Shown: piece after piece, positions 13,464-23,359 of the stretch
Position numbering within the stretch: the first letter of the stretch is position 1
How the letters are laid out: each line of letters starts with the position of its first letter
DNA from: Gamsiella multidivaricata
Taxonomy: Eukaryota; Mortierellomycota; Mortierellomycetes; Mortierellales; Mortierellaceae
Assembly (NCBI RefSeq): GCF_025024155.1
Contig: NW_026251723.1
Span: forward strand, 434,001-498,000
DNA length: 64,000 nt
Direction of reading: 5' to 3'
Made by a program: the position numbers and the translations under genes
Notes under the pieces: generated by a model
The model's input: the letters and a program-made list of their open reading frames with translations, nothing else
Told to the model about the DNA's origin: nothing
The model's database searches: none

Positions 13464-14890
13464 ATGTCTGATACTGAAAAAAACACTGTGGAGGATCGCG
13501 ACAAGAAGAGATCTCTGCCGACGGATGATTCAGATGATCACGACTCCGACTCGGAGGATCGTCGCCACAAGCGCGCCGCCGTGAACGACTCCAACTCTTC
13601 TTCTCCTCAGCGTCCCCAGCACCGTCGCCGCAACTCTGATGATGCTTGTATGTTCCACACGCACGTTGCACAACGCTGATTCTGAGCATTTTTGACTGTT
13701 TGTTAATATTTCGCCGGTGATTTTTCGCTGCTGGCTCATTATTGCAATTTCTCTTTTAATATCAAAGCCAGGAAGGATGGTGCAGAGGGTGACATCCCTC
13801 CTACCACCGCCTTGAGGTCCATTGTGTCGACCAAGGATGCAGGTGTAATCATTGGCAAGTCCGGCAAGAACGTGAGCGAGATTCGCGAGCAGTCTGGAGC
13901 TAAGGTTACCATCTCAGAGATGGTCCCTGGCGCCTATGAGCGTATCCTGACTGTCTCGGGTCCATTGGATACTGTCGCCAAGGCATGTACATTTTGCTTT
14001 GACAAAGAAATTCTTTGGCTATGCTCAACCTATTTGCATTTAAAAAAATACTCATTTCAATATATGTTCTTGCTTTTATTGTGGGCATATAGGCCTATTC
14101 ACTGGTGGCGCAAAAGATAATTGCGGAGCACATTGAGCCCGATGCCGCACCTGAGACTGAGTCGACCGCAATCCGTCTCTTGGTCGCCCATCACCGCATG
14201 GGTTCTGTCATTGGAAAGGGTGGCGCCAAGATCAAGGAAATCCAGGACGCCTCGGGGGCCCGTTTGGTCGCTTCGGAGGAAATTTTGCCAGCATCGACGG
14301 AGCGCACGATCACGATTACTGGAGTTCCCGATGCGATCCATATTGCGGTCTACCATGTTGGTGTTGTTCTCCAGGAGCATAGCGAGCGTGATCGCACAGT
14401 GAATGTCATTCCTTACAGACCCATGGGTCGCGGCGCATACCCTGGTCCACCCGCAGGAGGCATGGGTGGATACCCTCCACACCACGGCTCGTCTTCGCAC
14501 CATCATCACCAGCAACCTTACTATGGAGGATACCCCTCCCATGGCGGTATGGGTTACGGACAGGACTATATGCCCCCCTCGCGAGGCAGTGGCGGTCATG
14601 GCAGCTATGGTGGTCATGGAGGAAGCGGTTCTGCTAGTAGTGTCGGTGGACCTGGCTCGGTTGCTCAGCAGATCTTCATCCCTAATGATATGGTCGGCAG
14701 TGTCATCGGCAAAGGCGGTTCTAAGATTAATGAGATCCGTCAAATGTCAGGATCGCACATCAAGATTGCAGAGCCTCAGAACAATGGAAACAACGAGCGC
14801 TTGGTCACTATCACAGGAACACCGGAGTCGAACCAGATGGCGATCTACATGCTCTACCAGCGCTTGGAAAGTGAGAAGGCGAGGCAGTAG
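13464..14890 (+). CDS. Triple KH-domain RNA-binding protein (PCBP/hnRNP K-like)
   Basis: Three exons: 13464-13647, 13768-13982 and 14093-14890, giving 398 residues. After an acidic, Arg/Ser-rich head come three KH domains, each with the RNA-gripping GxxG loop: KH1 about 77-135 (GVIIGKSGKN), KH2 about 159-228 (GSVIGKGGAK) and KH3 about 323-392 (GSVIGKGGSK). Between KH2 and KH3 is a Gly/Tyr/His-rich linker of about 90 residues, probably disordered. This is the layout of poly(C)-binding proteins and yeast Pbp2/Hek2-type proteins, which bind pyrimidine-rich RNA and act in mRNA stability, localisation or translation. Intron 1 is GT-AG. Intron 2 (13983-14092) must be GC-AG to keep KH1 joined in frame to the next exon (VAK then AYSLVAQK). 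Identity as a multi-KH protein is secure; the exact orthologue is not. Confidence 0.95.
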
Positions 14891-15209
14891 GTACAGACCA
14901 AGAGCGATGTATTTTGAAGAGTTTTGTGATGAAGATCGGTCTTGTTCGGTAATGGACAGCGGGGAGAGTGGATGTTTGAATGTCAGATAGTGACAAAGAG
15001 ATTGCTTATGATGCCATCTTTATTTCTGTTGCCTGTGTTTTTGGGCTGCAATCGACGAGTTGTCAAATAATGATCATTATTAAACGGGCAAAGCAGCTCG
15101 CAGGAGTTGCCCCCAGCATATTTTATATTTTTCCTGATATGAGTTTTTGCATGATAACAACTTTACATGTTGTAAACATACAGTCTATTTGTTGTGTCAT
15201 AAATGAGAT
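14891..15209. other. Convergent intergenic spacer
   Basis: AT-rich sequence between the stop of the KH gene (+) and the stop of the DusA-like gene (-). It should hold both 3' UTRs. No further gene or repeat is seen. Confidence 0.6.
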
Positions 15210-17124
15210 TTAGGCACAGCCTGATTGTTGTGCCTCGGCTTCGTCGTCCGACTCAACCTCAGGCTCTGAGCCCAATTCGCTACCGAAATTCATCTCTTGC
15301 AGCATCTGCCTCATATCTCGAACGATGTCCGGCAAGGGCTTCGTACGTGGTAAGATGAGCGCCGCCAGTCGTCTCCTATATTCCTTTCCGCGTCGACCGC
15401 CGTAGAGCATTTTCAAGGGCGCCATGACGACCGAGTTAGAATGCGGGGTTCCGCGCTCATGTTCTGTCAGTACGTATTCCAGGAACTCATCAACAATCTC
15501 CTCTGTCGTCTTGATATGTTTAGGAGGGACGTTGTGATACGCTGATAACAACAGCAACGAAAAATGGGTAAGGGGGAGGGGGGGGGGTTAATGATTAGTC
15601 AGGGTGACGACTGATCACGAAGGACTACATAGGCATTTTTGTGGATCACTCACCAGCATCGACCTTCGCCAAGAACATTGGCCTGTCCATGACTAAACCA
15701 TAGAAAGAAATAAAAAGCGATTTCTAATGATCAGCTCCCATAATCTGCCTCTGATGCTTGTGTCCATTAATAGCTGGCTCGCATGGAGTAACTTACATTC
15801 ACGTCCGATCATAACTCCGTCAACCAAGTCCAACTGCTCCTTGATATGCTGAGTTGTGTTGAAGCCACCGTTGATGGTGATTGTTAAATGCGGGAAATCC
15901 TTTGCAAGCTATGGGATGCCATGCGGAGCAAAATATAGAAAATGTACGATAAGCATAAATTCGTCGAATAACGGCGAGTGAACCCTGCAGTCGCTGTTGG
16001 ATTGATGGTAATGGGCGAAGTACCTGATAGACGACCTCATATTTTAATGGTGGCACGGTTCGATTTTGTTTTGGTGATAATCCCTTGAGCCAACATTTTC
16101 GTGCGTGGACAATAAAGTGGTTCACTTGCGTAGTTGTTGAAACCAACTTGATCTACAAAGACATGCAAATAATTGTTTTAGCAACGTAATCAAACACAGT
16201 TGTTGACCCAATGCACAATGTACGCAGTAAGACTTACGAAATCATAAAGATATTCATACGAGTCAAGGTTGTCGACGCCGATCCTGCACTTGACTGTGAT
16301 GGGAATCGTTACTCCAACCTTGCGCATCTCCTGAATGATATCCACCACAACCGAAGGCGTCTTCATGAGCACAGCGCCAAAGGCCCCCTTCTGCACTCTA
16401 GGACTTGGGCATCCCACTATTATGGAACAAGTCCGGAATAAAAACTTGTTAGTTATCGGATCGAGCTCGAGCTTTTATGCTGTTCTGTCCTCACATACCG
16501 TTTAAGTTAAGTTCCTTGTATCCGTTATCCTGAACCAACTTTGCAGCCTTGGCCATCGCTTCCGGATCCGCACCTCCCAGTTGAACGACCTTGCCTTCCC
16601 ATGGTTCGCCGAAAAAGTTGTATAGGTCTTTGGGATTGTAAATGAGAGCATTGCAGTGGATCATTTCTGTGTAGAGTGTGAAGTTGGGGGATATAATCCT
16701 GCACAGTTGAAGAAAGTGCTATCATGATAAGGAATTCGGATTGCACGGTCAGCATAGCTTTATCCAGTTGAATCAATTCATGCTCATCAAGGCGATGGAA
16801 CTAAAGAATTGTCCAGGGGTAGGAACGTACTGATGTTGTCACATCAACCATGGGTGCGACAGCGATGGGCATTTTGATCCTTCTGGGTACGACAGGTCGA
16901 CCTGAAGCTGTCGAGAGCCCCCCTGCACATAGTATCTCATGTGTTAGTGCTGCATGGGCGGTTGGAGGCGAAGTGCTGACTGTTTGTTCCTGCTGCGGCG
17001 GGTGTGCCACGATGTCGGCAGGGCGCAGAGACTGACCAATTGTAGAGCTCATCATTCGGACAAGAGATGCGGACCAGTAAGGGAGCAGGTGCTTGCTCTG
17101 CTGTAGTCCAGGCAGTCGAAGCAT
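15210..17124 (-). CDS. DusA-type tRNA-dihydrouridine synthase, probably mitochondrial
   Basis: Seven exons on the minus strand: 17124-16831, 16718-16499, 16416-16238, 16152-16024, 15908-15797, 15692-15654 and 15541-15210, giving 434 residues with all phases consistent. It reduces uridine to dihydrouridine in tRNA using FMN and NADPH. Family landmarks: APMVDVT at the start of the TIM barrel, [30 protein letters not shown] with the catalytic Cys at about 174, [34 protein letters not shown] and DGVMIGRE. The GLSPK block and the C-terminal [18 protein letters not shown] segment match bacterial DusA rather than fungal Dus1-4. The first 30 residues are Leu/Arg/Ser-rich without acidic residues, like a mitochondrial presequence, so organellar tRNA is the likely substrate (inference). 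The acidic, Gln-containing tail is specific to this protein. It converges on the KH gene. Confidence 0.9.
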
Positions 17125-19026
17125 AGCCCTCGGCGACGGTTACAAAAAAAAAAAAGAGCGGGTCTGCAGTTGATGAGAATGCAAACAACAAAGAAAAAGA
17201 TCACTGACTGGCTGGGTGGAGTATTTTATTTTATTTTTTTATTTTATGTTTTGCTATCCACTGTCATGCTGCATTCTTTTTGGGCGCGCAAACAGTTTGA
17301 AACCGCACAGCACCCATGGTTTTTTCTCCACACGTTTCTGATTTCTTTGACCCACGACTACTCCGTCGCGTAGACGAGGGAGGCAAGGTCGGTACACACC
17401 CTGCGACGCGAAATTAATGTGAATTGGAATTGTTAACGTAGTCGTCCGCGATCTTTGGCCATGGTATTTTGCCTTGAATAAGGTCAACAGCGAGAGATTT
17501 CACGCCGGTCCAATCCAACAATTAGAACGTTGGCGATTGATTCCTGGTAAAACGAATCCGCCTCTTTTTAAAATTGGGTGCATTATGGGAGCCGCTCGAA
17601 ACCTGTTCTTGTTCTGATGGAGAATGTGAGGGATAGGTTTTCTGACGAGCGAGACGGAACCGCCCTTGGTGTGGTCGCTGTAATGGAGGCGTTGGTCTTG
17701 CATGAGCTTTTTATTACCGTCCCATGGCCTGCAAAGGCTGAGCAGTAGATCGAGTTGGGCCTTGATGTTGGCTTTCTCATGGAAAACTAGGGTGAGGTGG
17801 GTATAAAGTGCCGTGTTGATGCCTAGTCTAGGCTCGGCTCGATATAGACAAGTTTGGTAGCCCCGCTAGAGCCCTGATTTTACTCTTGTTTCTCGTGTCG
17901 CCATACATGGTATCTGATGATAATGGAGAGGCGAGGTGAGAGAGAACAGAAAAATGAAACTGTATCTTAATCAGTTAAATACATTCAACCGTGTTATTTT
18001 GTTCCGGCAATGAGAACGAGATGGATATGTGATCAGGACCAGATCTGGAATCGTGAAGTTTTTTGTTATGGAGAGCGTCAGCGATCTTCGAATGCAGTAT
18101 TTAATCTTCAATGAGATAGACGAAAAAGTCGTTCAAAACGTCTCCACGCCAAGGATTGAACCGCGTGCGAGTCTGGTTTTGAGGTGCGTGGAACTTTGTT
18201 GTGGGTTCATTGCTGTCGCCCCATGGTCTATGGCCCTAGAGCATGCGGTCAAGCTGAACTCTGACGTCGTTTCTGTGGTGAAAGACCAACTCTAGGTTGA
18301 CGTTGAAAGGCACGTGAACTCCTGTCTTTGGATTGGCATAGGGATTTCTGGTGACACCGTTGTTCATACTGTGGAAAAAATGACGGAAAGTAGAAGAGGG
18401 TTGATAGTGAAAAAACAAAGATGGTGGAATGTAATATATATACAGAAGGCCTCGGTTGCTGCACCATTGCCTACATTCATGCATGCAATGCAATCCTTCG
18501 CTAAGAAGAGTATCGCCGTGATTCCTACGTCGAAGCAATGCTTGGAATACTGCATTCGGTTATGACCTCCGCTGTCTCCTGTTCGGTAGCATGTGTAGAT
18601 AGAGCATATTAAAAAGTGAAAACTAAAGGTGGTTATTCTTTATTTATCTCTCCATGCGATGCAAATACCCTCTAACGGAGCCTAGATGAGATTCGTGAAT
18701 GAAAAATATGGCAGCTACGTTGCCGGACGACTGGATCAGGCTACTGAATGGGCGGTGCAACCGGGAGAACGATGCAAAGAAAAAAAAGAAAAAAAAAGCT
18801 GTGTTCCTGAATCGTACATAAAGCTGAAACCTTGCTTGCGAGCTCAACAGTCAAAACTTCTTTTAATTCCTCTCTCTCCTGGCATGTCCATCAGAAGTCA
18901 GTTTTATTACAATTGCTTGAAAGCGACAAGTCACACAATGGGTCGGTCATTGATGGCGCAAACCATCCACACTTTTTTAACATTAAAGTACGTTTGGTCC
19001 TGCTTGTTTATTATCCCGCATTGCCG
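17125..19026. other. Intergenic region
   Basis: About 1.9 kb between the 5' end of the DusA-like gene (-) and the 3' end of the F-box gene (-). It should contain the promoter of the former near 17125-17500 (A12 run at 17142, T-rich tract at 17222-17250) and the 3' UTR of the latter near 18600-19026. Only short, low-quality open frames occur; I see no gene, RNA gene or repeat. Confidence 0.5.
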
Positions 19027-21030
19027 CTAGTCATCGTTCTCCAGTTCAATGTCAGGTCGATGCTTCTTCAACCAAGCAACAGCCTCCTCGGCCTCATTCT
19101 CATACAACCCCTCAATTGACTTCAGATTGGGCCAGTTCTTGCACATCCACTCAATCTCACGAACGCCGATGGCATGGACACCTTGACTGACCGAAAGGAC
19201 TCGAAGTTCCTTGAGTGGTGCCAGTGTCGCCAATCCCGATCGTAACGAGAAATCGATCCAGATCTTATTGTTATCTTGATCATTCACCTCCAGATTAGCC
19301 ATGATAGTCTGTAACTTCTTCACGGATGCCTTAGAAGATGGGGCCCAGTCCTCGTCGTCGTGATCGTCCTCGAATGGTTCGGCCGCATCAGAGTCGCTGT
19401 TAGAGCCGTCGCTGTCAGTTTCAATATTTCCCCCGCTGCCTTGTCCATTTCCTGTGATTTCATCTTCTTCATCGCCTTCATCCTCTTCATCGCTTCCGTC
19501 ATCGTCGATTCCTAAAATTCCGCCGCCGATAGCCAAGTAGCGGAGGTTGGCCAACTGGGAGATTTGATCGTAAATAAATTGACGAGCCTTGGATGGTGGG
19601 TAGAGCAGGCGTTCTTGCTCTGTCAATTCATCTGCGGAATAGTCGATGCCGACTACCAATGACTCTAGTCCTCGGCAGGCCCATACCCCCTTATACTTCT
19701 CGCCTAACAATCGTCCCGCAGATGCTGTATGAGTCGTTGATTGTGTTTTGGTTCCAGAGACAGATCCCGTTCCTGCATGTTGAAAAGACACCTCATATGT
19801 TGTATCAACTCCTGTTTCTGTATCCGAGACTCTCGTTCCATAAGCCTCAGACATCATCTCAGGGACATTGAGCGAAAGTTTCCATGCATCCAGCTGTGTC
19901 AACCCCCGGGATCGTTCAAGCAGTTTTTGAATACCGCTGCTCTGCGCACCGTATGTTGAACTGATGTCCAAGACCGTCAGATCGCGACATCCCTCGACCA
20001 TTGCACACAGACTCATGTTTCCGAACCGTGTCTCTGCTGCGCGGAAGGTACGCAGTCCTGGGAACGCTCGGATCAATCGTGCGATGGACTCATCGTCCGT
20101 GTCCTCGATCAAGGACATATCGATGCTCCTGATCTGTGGACACAGTCGCGCGAATTTTTCGGCAAAGTCATCGTCAAAGTACAGTTCTGCCGCCCCTCGA
20201 AGGGAGAGGCGACTGAGCAAGGGGAATCGGCTGCCGAGATTGAGGAGTAGTTCTTGTTGACAGGCGACACCATGCAGGTGGAGGGACTGGATACCGAACG
20301 ATTCCTTTGGTTCCTTCACCTTGGCCCCGCCTTGATCAATTGCTGGTGCTGCAAAGTCTTCTCCTGACCCAAAGGGGTGCCTCAAAAATTGAGTGCCCTT
20401 GAAAGACAATTCCTGAAGAGATCGATTCCGTCGGCCGAGTATGGTCTCTAGTGTTTGTGACTTGATCTCATCGAGGGCGAGTCGGCGGAGGAATTGTAAA
20501 TCGCAGACCGCCTCGATCAATTCTGGATAGTGAGATGGCGGGTCATCATGAAGTGCAAGGGACAGGTCACGTAGTTGTGGGTTGAGTCGAAGTAGACGCA
20601 CATGGTCCGCTTGGTTGGCGAGTGTGGTCTTGGGGAGCACCAGAGTAATGAGATTCTTAGGACAAGTTGGTGTATTCTCAATGCCTGAGGTGGTCGTTGC
20701 TGCAGAGGAAGCGAACAGGAGACTGATATCGTCGTAGCGGGAACATTCAAGGATGCGAATGAGGTCGGCGTGTCGGTTGAGGGCGTTGAGGAAGGCGGGG
20801 TCGTGCCACTGCCGACCTGCGTCGATGGTATGCCAGAGGATGGGCAACCAGATGGAATACCATGTCTTGCTGACACGAGCGCATGCGACGATTGTCCTAG
20901 AGTCGAGGAAATGCGCGACGCGCTCTACTAGTTCGGGGATGGCGAATATCCTGTCGCGTACTCCGTGGCCTCTTGGTGATGATGATGCTGGTGTCGAGTT
21001 GATCGACGTTGACTGAGTTGGCGTGGCCAT
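19027..21030 (-). CDS. F-box/LRR-type protein
   Basis: A single uninterrupted exon of 667 residues. An F-box-like motif sits at about residues 25-75: IPELVERVAHFLDSRTIVAC followed by ARVSKTWYSIWLPILW. In this family it binds Skp1 and places the protein in SCF ubiquitin ligases. Downstream are irregular leucine-rich repeats (for example LTVLDISSTYG, LRELRVLSV-like segments) that would recognise a substrate. About residues 515-580 are a highly acidic Asp/Glu/Ser stretch interrupting the repeats. Such F-box/LRR proteins form large, poorly characterised families in Mortierella-type fungi. The N-terminus is Ser/Thr/Pro-rich. The start is the first ATG of the frame. The substrate cannot be predicted. 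Confidence 0.88.
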   Translation of the reverse strand: MATPTQSTSINSTPASSSPRGHGVRDRIFAIPELVERVAHFLDSRTIVACARVSKTWYSIWLPILWHTIDAGRQWHDPAFLNALNRHADLIRILECSRYDDISLLFASSAATTTSGIENTPTCPKNLITLVLPKTTLANQADHVRLLRLNPQLRDLSLALHDDPPSHYPELIEAVCDLQFLRRLALDEIKSQTLETILGRRNRSLQELSFKGTQFLRHPFGSGEDFAAPAIDQGGAKVKEPKESFGIQSLHLHGVACQQELLLNLGSRFPLLSRLSLRGAAELYFDDDFAEKFARLCPQIRSIDMSLIEDTDDESIARLIRAFPGLRTFRAAETRFGNMSLCAMVEGCRDLTVLDISSTYGAQSSGIQKLLERSRGLTQLDAWKLSLNVPEMMSEAYGTRVSDTETGVDTTYEVSFQHAGTGSVSGTKTQSTTHTASAGRLLGEKYKGVWACRGLESLVVGIDYSADELTEQERLLYPPSKARQFIYDQISQLANLRYLAIGGGILGIDDDGSDEEDEGDEEDEITGNGQGSGGNIETDSDGSNSDSDAAEPFEDDHDDEDWAPSSKASVKKLQTIMANLEVNDQDNNKIWIDFSLRSGLATLAPLKELRVLSVSQGVHAIGVREIEWMCKNWPNLKSIEGLYENEAEEAVAWLKKHRPDIELENDD

Positions 21031-21528
21031 GGTCGAAAGAGGCTAGGGGTAAAAAGGGGATGTGATTCGAAACCAATCCAATAAAAAAAAAAGGAAATTC
21101 TCATCCCTGCGCCTTCGCGTTCGCAACACACAGCCTGGCAACCATTGCGGCCGTGCAGGCCATAACTCTCGAATATGCCAGTGAGTGTCACTCATCAGGT
21201 CCCGCATTCCAATCAATGCGCCGCATGCACTCACCAACCCATCTCTGATCATAAACACTCCACCACGGCGAATGTGCTTCTTCCCATAGGCTTGACCAAG
21301 ACGACGTGGACGACAACCGCTATGAAAATCAGGAGGGACGGGCGGTTCAGGATGATCAAGTTGACGACGACGTCGACTTCGTTCCTTTTGGTCAGATCCA
21401 ACACTACGAGCCCGGGGACCCCGGTCCCTCTCGGTCTCGGCGTACGACGACTTGCTCCATCTGCTGTTCAGACAAACACACCGAACGCAACTGCACGTGA
21501 GTGTTCTCCTATCCCAAATGCAATCTGC

Positions 21529-21682
21529 TTCATCCTTCCTGCCTCATACCTTTAGGTAACTATCGGCCGGCTGACAGTCCAAGCCGAGGCTTGGACAATG
21601 CAGCCTGTGGCACGCCTGCACGCCTGGGGGATCTGGCGTCAATAAAAAAAAAAAAAAAAAAATTCATCCTTCCTGCCTCATA
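21529..21682 (+). mobile_element. Short non-LTR retroelement insertion with target-site duplication
   Basis: A 20-bp direct repeat (TTCATCCTTCCTGCCTCATA) occurs at 21529-21548 and again at 21663-21682. Between the copies are about 95 bp of unique sequence followed by an AATAAA-type end and a run of 19 A's (to 21662). Flanking duplication plus a 3' poly(A) is the signature of LINE-machinery integration. The body contains a 9-bp perfect hairpin (GTCCAAGCC, GA, GGCTTGGAC). No tRNA A/B boxes are seen, so it is either a SINE of other origin or the 5'-truncated 3' end of a LINE. It sits inside the broken Helitron. Confidence 0.8.
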
Positions 21683-21973
21683 GCCATATCACACCGGAGA
21701 AGGAAAGCCGATGTGGATCTTGCCGCGAAAGAGGCCATTCAAACCGCAAGCACCGTGATTGCAGTTTCAATCGAGAAAGGTATGACCGTCTGCCCAATGG
21801 AACAAACACTTCGCACATTCGTCCCACCCCGGACTCTAACCGCCGCCCTCCACTCTCTTATCTCAGATTGCGGCAAAGGGAACAAACCACTTGCGATCAC
21901 ATAACGACCACCTTCGCCACCACCATCCTGCTGTGCCGTCCGTCGATGCTCCTGCCGATGCTCCTGTTGGCAA

Positions 21974-22124
21974 TCCTGCTGACGGTCCTGCTGACGATTC
22001 TGCTGACGATCCTGCTGACGGTCCTGCTGACGATTCTGCTGACGATCCTGCTGACGGTCCTGCTGACGATCCTGCTGACGGTCCTGCTGACGATCCTGCT
22101 GACGGTCCTGCTGACGATCTTGCC
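21974..22124 (+). repeat. 12-bp minisatellite (about 12 copies)
   Basis: Tandem array of the unit CCTGCTGACGRT, with alternating GGT and GAT forms giving a higher-order 24-bp period. In the presumed coding frame it encodes an Asp/Pro/Ala repeat; in the other plus frame it gives a Leu/Thr repeat, and on the minus strand Arg/Gln or Ser repeats, which explains several misleading open frames here. Confidence 0.9.
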
Positions 22125-22320
22125 CCTCCGTATATCGTGTCTCTCGCTTGGAGACCATTCACCGAGGACATGATTAAGAGCAGGCACACCAGGAACGGTC
22201 GACACTACGCCGGGCCAATGGTGTCATGCCGCCACTGCAATGCGCACATATGGATCTCAAGGATCCCGTTCTCAGATCGAGCAAGCCTACCTTAAGCGCG
22301 CCGTCGACATCTAGCCTCAT

Positions 22321-23237
22321 GTGGGGACTCTCCGTCTAACTACCAACATGCGCGTCGCCGCCAATCTCGAGAACATGTGGTCCGTCGACCTCCTACTTCG
22401 GATCGGAGAGGGCACCGAGCCGGCTGTCGCATTTGGAGGCCAGCGCGATTACATTCACATACCTCCTCAAATTATCTTCATCCCTCTCCACCTGGCTGTC
22501 CGCGCTTCACCAGAGAAGCAACTCATCAAGGTGATCTACCCCACAATCGACACGGCTCCACTTAACCCCGACTTCCTCATGAACAGCGTCATCCTGACGC
22601 CCTGCAACAGGAACGTTGCGAGGATGAACAACATACGGACATGCTGCATCATGGAGAGGACAGGAGATACAAGGGCCAGGACTCGCTTACGGACGCTGAG
22701 ACTTCAGGTCGGTATGCCGTGGAATACTTGAACTCACTTAATCCATCTGGAGTAGCACCCTATAAATTGCGCTTGAAAGTAGGACAGCCTGCCGTCCTCA
22801 TACGTAACCTGAATGCGAAGCAAGGTCTCTGCAATGGTACGTGGCTCATTGTTAGACATCTTGGGAGAAAGGTCATACACACGGATATCCTCTTTGGCGC
22901 ACATAAAGGTAAGTGTGTCTTTCTCCCTCGCATCCCCTTAACCACTGTTGAGGACGGCTCATGCCCAGTCCAGTTCACCAGACGACAATTCCCAATTAAG
23001 CCTGCTTTCGTCATGACCATCAATAAAACTCAAGGTCAGACACTCAACTCTGTCGGCATCTATCTCCCAGAGCCCGTGTTCGGTCATGGTCAACTCTATG
23101 TCGCGCTTTCCCGGTGCACAAACCCGATCAATCTCAAGGCACTCTTCCAAACCGGGAAGGCAAATACACCCGCAATATCGTCTACAAATCCATATTGTGG
23201 AGACATAGACAGAAGGATACCGCTGTACACTAAATAA
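22321..23237 (+). pseudogene. C-terminal part of a Helitron Pif1-like helicase, frameshifted
   Basis: The first piece (22321-about 22640) reads LTTNMRV and RIGEGTEP, then helicase sequence to CNRNVARMNN. The second, in another frame (about 22641-23237), continues with YAVEYLNSLNPSG, LKVGQPAVLIRNL, KQGLCNGTWL, AFVMTINKTQGQTLNSVGIYL and GQLYVALSRCTNP. The last two are superfamily-1 motifs V and VI of Pif1/Helitron helicases. A frameshift of one nucleotide is needed near 22630-22650, and helicase motifs I-III are absent, so the copy is dead. In an intact Helitron this enzyme unwinds DNA during rolling-circle transposition. Confidence 0.85.
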
Positions 23238-23359
23238 AAAAGTTTATGCATTGGTCTCCAACTGTGACACAAACACCCAGGGCGTTGCCAAGGGTATCTC
23301 TCTAGTCTCCTAAAATACATTTACGCATCATCGATCCACGGGCCCGCTTCCTCGAACAC

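Larger units (their letters stand above)
21306..22295 (+). pseudogene. Broken Helitron N-terminal region with two zinc knuckles
   Basis: The frame from 21306 encodes an Asp-rich segment ending in a perfect CX2CX4HX4C zinc knuckle (CSICCSDKHTERNC, about 21452-21493). A GTGAGT directly after it could be a splice donor. A second knuckle of form CX2CX4HX7C (CGSCRERGHSN to RDC) lies at about 21712-21762 in a different frame. A further frame from 21891 carries an Asp/Pro/Ala repeat and then GPMVSCRHCNAHIW, typical of the region ahead of the Rep domain in Helitron proteins. The pieces are in different frames and are separated by a retroelement insertion, so no intact product can be made. Nucleic-acid binding is the known role of such knuckles; assignment to one ancestral protein is inference. 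Confidence 0.6.
21300..23237 (+). mobile_element. Degenerate Helitron fragment
   Basis: Several disconnected coding pieces of a Helitron-type protein lie in order on the plus strand: zinc-knuckle segments, a segment resembling the region before the Helitron Rep domain (GPMVSCRHCNAHIW, about 22216-22257), then directly the C-terminal third of a Pif1-like helicase. The Rep domain and the front of the helicase are missing, so the copy has an internal deletion as well as frameshifts. It is flanked by an F-box gene and an exonuclease gene, both intact. No convincing Helitron terminus (TC start; hairpin followed by CTRR) was located, so the ends are approximate. Confidence 0.75.

Noticed and set aside
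14099..14743. 214-codon frame antisense to the KH-domain gene
   Set aside because: Shadow of exon 3, which has unmistakable KH2 and KH3 domains on the plus strand.
21739..22205. Gln/Arg- and Ser/Ala-repeat frames on the minus strand
   Set aside because: Produced by the 12-bp minisatellite; no other support.
23238..23359. Possible Helitron 3' terminus (GC-rich CCACGGGCCCGC then a CTTAG)
   Set aside because: No proper hairpin with a CTRR end at the right spacing, and the neighbouring gene's stop codon lies within it.
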